From positions 100,496,179 to 100,560,178 of the forward strand of contig NC_066316.1 in the NCBI RefSeq assembly GCF_022539315.1: a stretch of DNA of 64,000 bases, in the 5' to 3' direction. This DNA comes from Serinus canaria. Lineage: Eukaryota; Chordata; Aves; Passeriformes; Fringillidae. The notes under the pieces were generated by a model, which had not been told where the DNA came from, searched no databases, and saw nothing but the letters and a program-made list of their open reading frames with translations. Shown here piece by piece: positions 39,151 through 53,120 of the stretch (position 1 is its first letter; each line of letters opens with the position of its first letter). Both the position numbers and the translations under genes were made by a program.

Positions 39151-42100
39151 CAATTTTAGCAATGTTAACTATATAGTTGGTCGTTTTTCATACTGCTTTT
39201 GCCAAGTGCTAATGTTTTGATTAATTACACCAATTTTTGTATGCACAATAACATTTTGATATTATAGAACAGCTCTTCCCACTAATGCACAAGAACAGAA
39301 TGAAAAGAATTAGACTGTAGATGAAGCAGAGCTATGTGAAATGGAAACTTATGCAGTCCTGTGCCATTTACTACAGAAGCTGGAAATGTCTAGTACTTGG
39401 GGAAGGGAAAGCAATGCTTTTATCAAAGAGGAAGATAAGTGTTGCTTTGGGGAATTGAGTGCTGGCTATGTAATGGAAAAATCATTCAACTCAAACATTT
39501 AACAGGTGATCATTAATTGCATGTTCTTAATTTCCTGTGTTTTTAATTAAAGGCAGTGATTTTTGGTTTGAATATTTTCAGCTGCAATTGAAATTATAGA
39601 AACTGTGCTATATTTAAATCCAGAGTGCTGCATGATGCAATGCATGCTGACATAAATCAGATCTAGATATTCAAAACTGACCTCCAAAAACAATGGATGT
39701 TTCTGACTGTCATGCCTCTGTTTCCAGATTCCCCATATGTCAAATTAGAAAAACATGTCTTCATATTATGAAGCTGCTGAGAAAAAATAATAAATAATCA
39801 GTGTTTGTGAAGCACTTGAATATTATTATATTAAGGATAGCTACAAAAACCTGTAGGGAATATTATCACTTCTGTCTTTAGTGTAATAAAGACAACATGG
39901 GACCACACCACTATCTGTTCATTAACTGCACAATAAGTGAAACTGAGCCCTGGAGGAAGGATATGCTCTAATGTACACACAAAGGTCCAAAAGTGCAAGC
40001 AATCTTCACAATTACATTTTGCAGCATTACATTGAACGTTCAAAATCTTTGAAGCTTTCAACTTTTTTTTTTTTTATATTTAGTAAACATCTATATAACC
40101 AGGAAGTACCCAACAGTGTTATGGAAATTATATCACAATCAGAAAATTTGTGATTCTATAGTATCTATGAGTGAAAAAGACCCTATTTAAGTATATTTCA
40201 CCTTTTTCAGCATGGCAGTGTTATTTTCTCTCAAGAAATACTTTTTATATCTCTGAGGTTACTCCTGTTGGTGAGGTAAACACACCTGCACTCCAGGGAT
40301 TTAATTCAAACCTGAAGAAAACTGAGATTGGGATAAACTGTAAGCAATTCTCGTCACTCTTCAGTCTGAACCCGTTGCTCCCAATTTTGGAGACAATGTC
40401 CTAAGGGGAAACAAAATATCCAAGGGAAGGAATCTGTTGTCATATACTCAGGAATATTAGTTTGACACCAGAACAAGGGCAAATATGGAGGAATTCGATG
40501 GTGCACCTTATTGCTTAAAGTTACTTGTGAAGGAGTCCCACAAATATAGTTTATTTTTCATAGACTGCTTAAAATATTTAGATTTGAAAACTGTGATAGA
40601 GGAATACTCATAGACTTAGTCAGAAGAACACTTGGATATTATAACCCAAACTGAAGATAGGTGTTTATAGGATCAGTTTATCCAGGAGAATGTTAATTCT
40701 GGGCATGATCCACATGATAATATGCATTTAACTACGTTTATTCATGGAGGAGAGAGTTTTAGAAGTGTTTTTAATGATCTAAATCCTACATAAGCCTCAT
40801 TTTAGCTTCATAATCATTTGGATCTTTCACAAAGTGTTGTCACAGGCAACAAGACTTATTACTACCATTTCCTCATGTAAATTTATATAAACACGGATCT
40901 GGATTCAACCAACCTCTATTCAAACATGTCCAACATGATTTAAAACTTATAATTCAACTGGAACATCACTCTAATTTAAACACAGAAATAAACCATAACT
41001 ATAGAGGGAAAAAAAAAGGAAGAGTGGGGCAAAATTGTTGATGTCATGGATTATACAAAGATCTCATTTAAATAATCTTTCTGTGAGAGAATCTTCCTAT
41101 TTTTACTTCCTCCAAATACTTAAAAGCCTTAACCTTAAAATAAAAATGGCAGAATTTATTTTCTTCAGTTGAACTTTTTTCTTAGACCAAATAAAGACAA
41201 ACCATGTCTGGATGGGCAGTAGCCAGTAATCTTCAATTGGGTAATCTTCCAACTACAGAAGCATTATTTCCTAGACCCTTTCAGGTGCTTTTTAAATGAC
41301 AGTTTTATATTGAAACTGTTCCACAGGGATGTCCTTGACTTAATTTGGTAGTCACACAGTGTGACTACAATGGTGTCATGCACCAATAAATATCTTGACA
41401 TATGTCTATTGATTTTAAAAGGATCAATAGGAGAAAAATTATGGTAAAGATGAAATTAGTATTTTTTTTAATCTTTGTCTTTGAAAATTACCCAAGATCA
41501 GTACAGAGAGTGTATCTCAAAGAGCCATATGGTGAATCAATGTGGTTGTGTTTTAAGGCAAAGTCTACAGTTTTCACCATAAGTTGAAACACATGATGAA
41601 CAATTCAACTCTATTACTATGTACCTGCATTGGGACACAGAGAGACAGGAGAAAGTCCATAGAGCACCAATGTTGCTCCAAAACCTCTCCCTCCTCAAAG
41701 CAGTCTCCATCACAAATAGGTGCTATTCTGGGGGCCACAGAAACTTACCCATTCCTGCCACATTCATCTCCAAAGTGACAGCAAGACAGAGAATTAGAAA
41801 TATAGAAATAAGTCTCTATTACTACAATATTTTATCTTGCAATGTAGTCATTAATAAATACACCAGAGTATACTACCAAGAGAAATCCTGGTAAGCATTT
41901 CAGTCAAAGAACTTTATCAAGCTAGTGGAAGTCTATTGGCAGATCCCCATGGGTTTAAATTAACAAGACTGTGTATTAGATAGATCATACATGTGGCATA
42001 TATGTGATCTAAATATACACATATATATATATATATACTCGAGCATTTTAAACAAGAGATGTAGCATATTTTTTCAAGTACTTCTTGATATGTCATTCAA

Positions 42101-43453
42101 TATATTAATTCAAATTTAGGAAATAGTGCTAACAAAATGAAAAATTTCTTTTGTTGTCTTATTTTTAACATTTTAATAATGTTGAAATTAAATGGGTTTT
42201 TTAATGTTTGTTAAATGTTAGATAACAATGCTTGCCAATAATCTCTCTCTTAATCAAGAAAGTACTTATAAAATAGTTTTCTGTCTCTTTAGTTCTTTTA
42301 AGTTTCTAAAAAATTCCAGCATGATACATACAGACTTGAAGAACAAATGATTCAATATAAAAATAAATATGGAAAACTGTAAGTATAATATCTTTCCTAT
42401 AAGTCTCATAGTAGTATCATTTGGCACTGAAAGCTAAAATAACAAAATGAGATCATTTATTTATAGTCAACATTCTCTTTCTAAAATACTCTGCTTTCCA
42501 TGATGGCTTTCTCTTATCCTCATGCTGTATATAGTGAAATGTACAATTGATTTCACAGGTGTTTACAATAAAGAAGCAGTATTAGGATTTGGAAATGACA
42601 GGATGCCCAAAGTACTTCTCATGCAATTCAGTTATCTATTAATAAAAATAAACTAATAGAATAACTGTAGCTACTACTTGTGAGTCTGTTACTTTTCTGG
42701 ATTTCATCATATCTGACACAGTTTACTCTGCCATCAATACGCAATTTCAGCTCAGGAGAAGAAAGTCTGATATCCTGGTCTTTGAACCCAAATCCTTTAC
42801 CTGTCATAGTTCAAACACAGATATTTCATCCCTGCTCTAAATTGAACACAGTGCACTGGTCACCATGACAAGACATGATCACTAGATAATCGACTAAAAC
42901 AATTTCAATTTGGTAAAATACTTGGCTAAAAATAGAGGAACTTATGATTTCTTCTTCAAAAGAAAGTTATCTTTGTACAACCTTTCTGCATTCACACCAC
43001 TTGTAACATGTTAATTTTACCGCAACTTATCTCTTCCTATATGAAAACATTTGAGATATGCCAGTTTTGTCAACTCATAAACTTACAGTGGTTACCATGT
43101 TAATAAATCTCTGAGACTACTCATAATGGACAATTCCACTCATGTATGCGTAAAAAATGCAAAATTTGGTTCACTATCATTCAGAGAGCATCAGCTGGAA
43201 GATTATAGACTTCTGAATTACCTTTTCTACTTCTGGAAGAAAATTAAGGAAACTGTGCATTTCAAATTGAACTGAATTAGTTTAGTAGTATTATTATTTT
43301 AATATATTTTTAATTTTAAAGAAATTACCTCATTTCGAATTCTCTGTTGACCTACATGTTACATAAGATTCCAAATCTAAGTTACTGGTAGCTGCAGTCA
43401 GTAATAAACAAATTATGTGAACCTAATTTCTACTTAGTTTAAGTTAAACTTAA
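39151..43453. other. AT-rich DNA, no gene recognised
   Basis: No gene, RNA or assigned repeat is recognised. A short TA run lies at about 42015-42038. An imperfect inverted repeat (AGATCA...TGATCT) lies at about 41980-42010. A T run is present near 40063-40075. Confidence 0.55.
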
Positions 43454-43539
43454 ATAATTCCTCAGCTTTCTTAATTAAGTATTTTCTTGTCTTTTCTTGA
43501 AGACAAGAAAATACTTAATTAAGAAAGCTGAGGAATTAT
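43454..43539. repeat. Perfect inverted repeat, 40-bp arms, 6-base loop
   Basis: The left arm at 43454-43493 and the right arm at 43500-43539 are exact reverse complements over all 40 bases. They are separated by TTCTTG (43494-43499). The centre reads CTTGTCTT-TTCTTG-AAGACAAG and the arm ends read ATAATTCCTCAG and CTGAGGAATTAT. Transcribed from either strand it would form a long perfect hairpin. No transposase, terminal motif or target duplication accompanies it. Either a foldback element or a local template switch during replication could produce it. The absence of any mismatch indicates recent formation or active homogenisation, or else an assembly artefact. Confidence 0.97.
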
Positions 43540-46500
43540 ATATATGGCCTAGAAAGCATGGAAAGTACTTTGGTGAACATAGAGAATATATTTCTACATG
43601 TTTTACTGAAAAAAAATGTTCTGAATAAAATGGAATTTCAAATTTGGGAAAACAGATGGAAGGCTGAGGGTTGAAGGTGTGAAAAATGTATCAGATTTAC
43701 AATAGTAGAAAAGACAAAGAAAATAGATTGATTAAGGAAACAGAGGAATCAATCACCATCTCTCCATTAAATTGGAGAGAATTTGGATTCAATTTAGAAA
43801 TGAAGTATTGAAATTTAGGGGCTCTTTCAGTTGTCAATGAATAAATGTTTATTTGTCATTTGAGTCAGACATCCTTGGGTGTACAAAAGAGGTTGGCACA
43901 AATTTAGTACTTATGATAAAACTATTGTAGAAGACATAAATCTTTTTGGATCTTCAGATAAAGGCTGTACAAAAGATTTTATCTTAAATGGTGCTCAGTG
44001 TCTGTGTAGGGACAATTAACTTCATATTAGCATCAATTTTAATTCAAGCTTCTAGGTCTCTATTGTCTGCCATGGACCCTCAGTCATCCAACATTTTTGG
44101 AAGCAGCTGCACATAGCCACCTACTGCTCCATTCACTGGGTCCTTTGCAATATCATAAGATCCCAAAATACTCCATATGGGGCTGGTGGATGTGACACAA
44201 AAGCAGTGGGAGACACCTGACCTTTCCTACAACAGCAGGATACCAGGAAGCACAACCTACAATGCATCAAATGGCACTTGATGCTTAAATCAAAACCTGA
44301 ATCAAGTCCCTGCTGTTTAGCAGGTTTTGGTTCAGTCTCAGTGAGATTGCCTGTATAAGCTTGGAATTTTTCTATAATCCTTTCTTTTGCAGCTGCACTT
44401 AGTTTGGAGAGTTTAGAAAATGTATTCCAGTGTAATTTCTGTTGCATATGTTGCTTTCCCATTCTTCTATAGGCGGTAAATATATAAATCCTTTGATGAA
44501 TTTTCATTATTCATTTTTCCTGGAGAAAATAATATTGATTATCAAATAGTTTTAATGTATATTTTGGACAAATAACCATTAATTTTAAATTCCTCACTCA
44601 GTATCTGCAAACATTACATAAATAACTGGAAGATATTCAGAAATGTTTAAAATAAAGTACATAATTTAGAACAAATTATTTGCAAAAAACATACATACAA
44701 AAATAATGTGGAGCTTTTTTCTTTCTATTTGATCAGCCTTTTGTCCATAGTTAAAGGCAAACTCGAAACCCTAGAGGATTTAAAAATCTTCATTTTTTAG
44801 CATTCATAGGAAATAAGAAAGAGGTGACTCATTGATTAATGTTAGAAAGGACTACACAAGTGTGTTATTATAATCAGAAAATAGAAATAATTCACCTACT
44901 TCATCTGAACCCTCTTGGGTTTAGATAAATGCTAAGTCTTTGTATTTTAATATTGCATTAGCAGCAGGATTCCTTTTATTGGGAAAGTATCAAAAGGGAT
45001 ATATCCTCTGATTTCTAATGGCAATTACCTTTGTTACAAAAACAATATTTACAGTATGGAAAATAGTGCACTCTATTCAATTTGCATGGTTGCAAGTGGC
45101 TCATATTAGCATATTTTAAGAAACTACAACTAATTACAGTCTTCCAGTTGAAATTATGACATTTGCATTTCAGAGGGGGTATCATCTGTGCAAAGGGTGG
45201 CAAGTTCTTAAAAGTTACTTTTAGATTGAAATATGAACAAATGAGATCATTAAATGTCTTCTTAGATAAATGTTCATAAATTAAATGGAGGTTTTTTTCG
45301 TACTGAATACACGAATTGAGCTACATTAGATTTAAAATGTACAGTCATTCCTATTCCCAAACAACAAGCAGTCACTTTAAAAAAAAGTGAATCAATTGTT
45401 TTCCCCAAAGCTACCAGGGTTCTCTTCCCACTAAGCAGCTGTTTTGGGGATTTTTTTTCCTCTCCACTCTCCTCCACTTTTTTTTCCTTTTTTCCTTTGT
45501 AAGATACTGAGGCAAAAGATTGAAAATCATTGTCATGACATGGATAGCAGAAAAAAATTTTCAGCTTTTTTCAGGTGATATATTTCTTTTAACAGAAAGT
45601 TTGGAACAACAGCATATTTATTCCAAACTATTCCTTAGATAAAGGGAAGTCAAGGATGAAATTATAAAAATTTAGTAGCAGTACAACTTTAGACAAGTTG
45701 AAAGAGGTTGGTTTTGGAAGGAATTTCAAAAGATTATCTAATTTGTCATTCTCAAGTCGAGATCATCTGTGCCTATATTATTTTTTACAAACATTTGACT
45801 AACCTGTTCTCTGAGACCTCTGATATATGAGATTAGTTTAGGATTGTCATTTCATTCTTTCAAAGGTGACACACATTCCTAAACTGGTCACTGCTGAGAA
45901 TTGAGCTATAATTCTATTTCTTATATTTTATTTTATACTTCAAAATCTAGAATTTCAAGATATTTATTATAAAATACATATGAAGTTTAAGGAAATTCAG
46001 AAGATAATTTCTAGTTAATGACATGCTATGCCAGAAATTCTACTGACAATAGAAGGAATTTTCAATAAACTTTGGATTCCTCTATTCTGTCTTCAAAAAG
46101 AACGAGATGAAGAATTTTCTGTGCTGGTGTTGAAAAGTGTAAGTATAATGAAATAGTTGGCAAACAAGAGCAAGCTATGGGCCCCTCCTCTTGGTCACTA
46201 CACTGGGCAGCTTTTAACACTCCCTTATGTAAATTTAGATAGGACCATTCAAGACTTGTCATTTGGAAAACTGAACTGCTTACCCACCACCAAATTCAAT
46301 CCCTTAATTGGAGTTTATGCATATGTAAAAAATTACAGCAGAGAGAGGGTCTCAAAATGTAATTTCTCCTTATCAAACTGATAGCAGCAAAACAGATGTG
46401 CAAACCCTGGTCATCAATAGTTAAAACTTTGGTGTGTCATCAACAATGTTTCAGCCACAAATCCAAAACACAGCACCATATGAGTTACTGTGAAGAAAAT

Positions 46501-49500
46501 TAATTCTACCCCATTCAAAACCAGTACAATAAGACACTGTTCTATCCTAAATAATCTATAGTCTAGACAAAAGCATTTGCAAATGACCTTTGTATGCAAA
46601 AAAAGCAAAACTAAAAGTTGAAAGTGGGACAGAAAACAAAAATGTCAGTGCTTTTCTTGTAAACAACATGAAGTAATGAAGTAAAATAATAAGCAAATAT
46701 AGTTCAGTAACAGTAGAACTAGAAAAAGTTATTTAAAAGGTAGAACTTTTTTTCCCCAAAACTAACCATCCACCAAAGACAGCAATGAAGATAATAAACA
46801 GCATTGTGGAAAAGTGGGTGCACTTTTTGCATTACCTTCTAAATGTTTGTGGGTTTTCTCATTTCATATTCTTTTTTTTTTTCCTTTTAATTTACTTCAG
46901 GGGAGAAATATTGGGGGAAAAAGTGATTTCATAAGAAGTATAAAAAAATCTCAAACCAAGGTCCATGTGCCAATGTTTTAATCTGCTTCTCATGGTCTTC
47001 ATGCAAAATCTCTTTAGTTCCCAATTTTTCAGAAAAAGGACGCTTGCACACACTTGATTTTGCAGTTATCTTTTGGAAACACAGAATAATCTGAGTAAAA
47101 ATTCGGTTAGGTCAATGGGAAGCAAGAGAGGAGGACAAATGAAATTTTGTCCTATATAATTTACTGAATATTTGTGTTGTCTTTCCAGTATTTAATTTGT
47201 AATTTGTGATAGCATCAAAGGCCCAAAATGCTCTCTGTATTTTGAATACAAGTGTCCTTTTCTCAAAAGGCATTTCTTATTGAACAACTATTTTTAAGTT
47301 TTGAAAGGAAAGCAGTGCTTTTATCACTTCAGTTGAAGTAGGGGATGTTCCCTAAATTGCAGAAGCTCAGCTCTGTCCCAGAAATACAATACCACCTGAG
47401 CTTCCCCATTACTGCCTACATCTTCATATTGCCTGTTCCTGGTTCAGAGATTATCATGACTTTCATCTCATTTTTCTTGATCTGAGTGAATGTTTTTCTC
47501 TTCAAGGTCTGTGACCTTGTAAATCCTGCATTTATGCTCCTCTGCCATGGTCTATGGGTTTTAACTACTCTCTCTGTTTTATGGGACACTAACTGCAGCA
47601 GGCATATCAGCACCAGATTGACTTTGGTGACATGCTGTTTGGTTCCCACTGGATGGCATGAATTTGTCATTTACAGACTCTAGATGGGAGAAGTTCTAAT
47701 GAAATCAACAGTACATAAAATACTTGAAGATTTGTATGAAGAAACTGATTTTGTGAGTCTGCTCACCATCAAATGAATTAAAAATTGCAAGAAATGCTTT
47801 GGAAATGTCACTAGGGCAGCGTACTGAAATACTGTAAATTTGCTGTAATGGAATTCCAGTAAAGGAAAAAAAAATACAGTAATGGGAACAGTCACAAAAA
47901 TTAAATTCAAACTTTTCATAAGGCTTGACCTCTCTGTTTCAAGTTCTTTATCTATAGCAATCAAAATATCAGCTGACTTGTGCATTTCCAGCTGAAGACC
48001 TAATTTACTATCAAGGATATTTTAAAAAAATCCAATAAGCTTTTATGCAAACTATGCAGTCACTGAGAACAGCACCAAATATCAGCCACAAAGTTTCTTA
48101 AAGGTGCATTTACATGACAGATCACTGCACCATGCACAAATATGCAAGACAGAATACAACCAGCCAACTCAGATGACATAAGAAATAGAGAAAATGTATT
48201 CCCATTCTCTCTCCTTCTGTTTCATTACTACCTCCTTGTGTTTCCTGTTCTAACACCCACATGGGGAGTCACACTAGTTTCAAGGGTCTAGAATTACTTT
48301 CTATATCAGGTGTCTCATTACCTCAAGATCTGTTCAAGTTGTTTGTTTACATTCATACCATCATTTTGAAAGAAGTAATTTTTCTCTTCAAGATTTCATG
48401 AAGTGTATTCCCTGTCTGCACACAGCATATGGGTCAACATCCTCAATACAAGATCTTCAATTTGTGCAAATCAGTGTAGTTTAACTGCTAAATCTCTCAA
48501 AAGTCTGACAAAACAGAAAAGTAAGATTCACAAACAACATCACCCAAAATTTTAATTATGAGGCAAATACTCATCCAAAATGGACATAGATTATGTCCCA
48601 AAATACCTAAAATCTTGTATGAACAGTTCATCTCCTTTACGTCAGTCTAAAGTATTGGAAAAAAGATAGAAACAGCTCTTATTTTCAACCCAGAGGGAGA
48701 AAAAAAGATTAATTAGTCTACTGAGATTTCTGTCTTTTCACATATTTTAAAATAAACCAACCTGTTTGAAATGATTCAGACTGGGGAATTAAAAAAATAG
48801 ATCTTGTGGAAAACACTCTCAAAACTCTTTCTAACTCTTCCAACACTGCATGAAGTGAGAATTTTCTCAGGAACTAAACTTAAAAATACTGTTTTATCAA
48901 AACAAATCATCATTAGATGATGTTCTGAGTTTACTTCAGAGAGTAAAAATGTTTTAAATTATTCTTCTAATATATGGCATGATTTCCATAAAACCACCTA
49001 CAGAAAAGACTGCTTTGAGAGAGACATTGTTCTTGGTAGATATAATTTTAAACTAATCAGCTTGTGTTTTGAACCACAGAAATCTGCAATTCCTTCTTAC
49101 TTTCTTAAAATAGGTATGTTTAAGTAATACAGTGCCAAAGCTTGTAATGTGCTACTAATTACTTCGGGGGACATAGAGATTTTGCTACAACAAGAAGTAA
49201 AAGTAAAAGCTATTCATAACCTTGAGGTAGGCATATTGAAATAAATCATTGATTATATTCTCTATTTCTGTTGTTAGAGATTAAATATTATTCCCATTTT
49301 AGTGCTAACATTACATAGGAGAATAACTAAGCCAGTGTTAAAAAAAAACCCAAAAAATTGTTACATACATTCAAACATGCTAAAAACCAAATTATGTGTT
49401 ATTCCAATACTAATTATGTCTGAGCTATTTTTACAGTTAAGAAATTCTTAGCCAAATTCCCTTGCCTCCACCTAACTTGATCACCCCACAAGTACAATGT

Positions 49501-50757
49501 CTATTGCAATCCTAAAATTTTTGTCTTCCCCACAGCTATGCTGAAACTTACAAGATGACACACCCTAGGGTGACCCGGATCATATTACTGTCCAGGGCAG
49601 AGGAAGAACCCTGCCACCCTTCCCTGGGGAGACAAACTGATTGAAAAATATCTCAGCACTGAAAGTGCATTAAATTATCCAAGTGGCTTTAAAGATATAG
49701 GACAGCTTATTTCTCTTCTGAAATTCAGTTCAAAGAGCATGAAAGTCTGTGTGCATGCATGATGAAACATTTTCTCACTGGGTACATTCTTTGCTTGTTA
49801 AACTTTCATTTTCTTCCCTTTAGGTTGTAAAGAGTCAACATCTGAAATACTTCAGTCTCTTTAGTGGCAGGGCTTTTCAACCTAGAGTATTTTTTAATTT
49901 CATTTATAATAGACCAATAGCACAAATACAATCTCAGTGTTAGCAACTGCTTTTAGGTCTTAGAGGCATATTTATTCGAGTTTGTTGCATTATGTGTGAA
50001 ATGGTTAATTTAATTTGTTGCATGGGAGTTCTCAGCTTTCAGTTCAGTTTAGGGTAGTTGCTTTGCTATTGACTGTATTGTTCTGCTACACTGAATTAAA
50101 GACAACTTGAAAGACTGTTCTTGTACTAATGTTTCCAACTTCTCCTTTAGGGTCTCAGTAATTATTGTTTTGTAATTTAACAGACTGAAGCTGTGTCCAA
50201 CAGATAGAGAAAACCCAAATAAAATCCACTTTAAAATGTTTTTCAACCAACCATAAAGAATTCAGTATTCAGTACCCATGGTTTCAGGTCACAACATATA
50301 AAATTCTGTCCTTTTCCAACTCATTTGCTGAATAAAATGAATCATTTGAACTAAGCCTCACAATAACCTTTATAATAAGTGCTGATCAATCTGACTTGTT
50401 GATAACTTTGGATCTGAATAGTGCAAATGCTGCAGTTTACGTTCAAGATCAATATCCTCCTGCAAGGATAAAATATTAATATATAGCATGACAGTGAATC
50501 CTTAAATCATCATATTTCAGGAATAGGAGGGAGCTTAATCTAAACAGCAGGTACAAATTCCTCCTTTGTACAAATATCCAGATGTACTCTTAAATTGGTT
50601 ATAGCATTCCTGTGTTTGTAGTAAATTCTCCAAGGACACAATCCTTCTGTAGCTCTGAAAGAATAGGTAGACCAGTCTTTAAATCTCATTACAGTTTGTT
50701 GTAGCACTCAATAGCTAATATGGCTTTTCATTAAGTGCTCCTCTGAGAAATCTCATC
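43540..50757. other. Long AT-rich stretch, no gene recognised
   Basis: No gene or RNA can be supported in about 7.2 kb. A minus-strand frame of 124 codons at 44133-44507 has a Lys/Glu/Ala-rich middle but no known domain and no splice context. It is treated as a chance frame. Short palindromes such as CACCCTAGGGTG near 49562 are unremarkable. Confidence 0.55.
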
Positions 50758-50820
50758 ACTCAGCTCTTCCTTCAGTAATACAACTACAGTAATACAACTC
50801 AGTTCTTCCTTCAGTCATAC
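50758..50820 (+). repeat. Short direct duplication
   Basis: A 24-bp segment ACTCAGCTCTTCCTTCAGTA-ATAC at 50758-50781 recurs with two differences at 50797-50820. The 15-bp spacer repeats part of the unit again (CAGTAATACAA). It looks like a local tandem duplication of host DNA. Confidence 0.85.
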
Positions 50821-50894
50821 TACTGTTTGGGTGCTTTACCACAGTGTTGAGAAATAATACTGAATTTTTGGGTCAAAATACTAAAATAACAATA

Positions 50895-50960
<66 letters not shown>
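50895..50960 (+). repeat. ATAG (GATA) microsatellite, about 16 units
   Basis: This is 66 bp of perfect tetranucleotide repeat with no interruptions. It is likely to be length-polymorphic because the array is pure. Confidence 0.97.
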
Positions 50961-52682
50961 TTAAACTAAGAGCAAACAACATATGAAATGTTTATTTTAC
51001 TTTTTTAATACCCTTTGAAAGTAGTCAGTTAACTATTAATTTGCATAAATGAGGTAATGTTTTATTTTACTTTGTGTTCACAGGGTCTCTCAGGTTTGCC
51101 AGAAGGGTAAAACCAATATTTGTCACATCCATACAGTCACTGCTCAATTAAGAGTTGGAGACAAAGACTATTTCAGGAGTGGATTTATCAGAAGAGACAG
51201 GCAATATTGGCCATGGTCTTCTGCACCAAACAATTCTTCTTGAGGGAGAGAGAGGACATGCTCATGTCAGAAGCTTAATCCCTGTGGTGGCAGCCCCTCA
51301 CAGAATGAGACACCCCAGCCTTTACACAGGGATCAGGCACAGCATTCCCTCTGCTCCACATTCCAAAACTTAGAAATAGAGTTTATTTGTGTTAATTCAT
51401 TATGTCAATGAGAATATTAACTCGTAGTCCAGAGGGAATTTGCCCCCCACTAAACACAGGATCTGAAGTACTTGAAAGCCATAGCTTATACTCAGGCTGA
51501 ATCTAGAAGGAGCAGCATGAGCCCAGAAGTCTCATTCACTTGCAGGCCTTAATAGTTACAGTGCAATTCATAGAGCTGAACATGGACAGGCTGCTGCAGT
51601 ATCACAACCTATATTTTCATTGCTCCCTGTGCAAGTATATGTGCTCAGAGAAAGCTGGAAGAGAGCTCAGAAAACAGCCCACTTTGTTTTGAATTCCCAT
51701 CCTTTATTTTGCTAAAATAATTTTCTATTTAAAATGGCCTCATGAAATTTAATGGAAGTATGCCAAAAATTCAGACTAAACTTCATTGAAGTCACACCTT
51801 GTAAGTTGCTATGAAATTATGTAGCTGAAAGTCATAAAAAAATATTCATTTTCCTAAAGCTGATTACTTCAGATGTATAGTTGATTACTATTTCAACAAA
51901 ATAAATGGGATAATTAAAGAACCCTATTGCTGGACACTGGTAAAAAGATAAGATGAACAACATATCAAAATGATCCCATAAAATGCAGTATCCTCTTACA
52001 TTTGCTGATCTAGTAATGTAAGCATCATTGAAATTCATGCAAAAAAAATTTGATGGCTGATGTACTACAATGAAAAATGAAAAGCAAACAGAATAAATTG
52101 CAAATTTTTGAGAATGATCAAAAGCTGCTATCAGGTAAATGAAAAAGGTTGATACACCATTAAATGCACTTTACAAACTCATTTGTGTCATAATAATGAT
52201 GTACCTGGCTGTGCTCCAGGACCTGGGGAAGCAGGCAAGTTGCCACAAGTCTTTTTTTTTTCCACAAACAATACATCCTGTCATCTCTCTGTTTCATAAT
52301 CTATCAGTGTTTTTTTCATAGATTTGACTGTGATTGCTCAGCATTTGTTTGGTATGATCCCAGCCCACAGTGGAGATGAATTTCACCTCATTTGGCAGGA
52401 TTTCCATGAAGGGCATATGTGCATTTCTATGGGGAAAGGAAGTAACTGCATTCTGTTAGAAAGCAGCAGATCTTTTGATTGCTGGACCCACTCAAGCAAT
52501 TCTGTGCATATTCTTCATCTAAAATTACCTCAGAATGTAGAAGTTAAGAGTGGCAACTTTACTTAAATCCAAAGGATTTAGACTCTGAGGACTAATTTTT
52601 AATACCAAATGTATTGGGATATTTAAAGCCTCTATCTTCTGAATCTTTCTGTATGATGGGTATTCAGGAGTATTGTGGATAA
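50961..52682. other. AT-rich DNA, no gene recognised
   Basis: No gene or repeat family is recognised. A less AT-rich part at about 51140-51370 contains a 72-codon frame without recognisable features. Confidence 0.55.
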
Positions 52683-53120
52683 GATGAAAAAACCCTATCA
52701 CAGCTCAAAGAGACCAATATAAACCAATTATTTCCCTAGCTGCAACTAAGGGACCAATTAGCAGCAGCTGACATAGAAGACTGGAGCCCAGTTAAAAAAG
52801 GAATAGCAGCCAAAGGGGTTAGGGTCTATTTAGGAAAAGGGCCTCAGATCATAAATGAAGTTTTTAAAGAAAAAGTAGGGTATAGAACACAAAAGCCACA
52901 ACTATTTGAGATGACGATAGGAGACAGCCAGAGAAGAGGAAAGCACAGACCCTCATATGCTACTGACTCCTCTGACTCATATCTACAGGGGGTCAGGGAG
53001 GAATTGGCCTTTAAATGTAAAGGAAAACAAGGGTCAACCTTCTGCACTTGGAAGGGCTCAGGTATGGGAATGAGACCCCACAGACATTGCACTTTGTTTG
53101 TACTTTCTGTTACATTTTGA
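52683..53120 (+). pseudogene. Coding-like remnant of unknown origin, possibly retroviral
   Basis: One frame stays open from 52740 to the stop at 53118-53120 (126 codons). It continues upstream in the same frame to 52683, with a single in-frame TAG at 52737-52739. Its composition is unlike the AT-driven chance frames nearby: it is hydrophilic and rich in Lys, Gly, Gln, Asp and Glu. Segments include LRDQLAAADIEDWSPVKKGI, KGVRVYLGKGPQIINEVFKE and REELAFKCKGKQGSTFC. It has no initiating ATG near the start of the open stretch. No zinc-knuckle, protease or polymerase motif is visible. A degraded retroviral gag-like segment or a remnant of a host exon are both possible, and I do not recognise the family. 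An old ERVL-type LTR in the same orientation lies 3.5 kb downstream, but sequence between them shows no pol. Confidence 0.3.

Noticed and set aside
44133..44507. 124-codon minus-strand frame with a charged middle part
   Set aside because: It has no recognised domain, splice context or promoter. One frame of this length is expected by chance in 64 kb.
49560..49575. Palindrome CACCCTAGGGTG
   Set aside because: A 12-bp palindrome is expected by chance in a window of this size.
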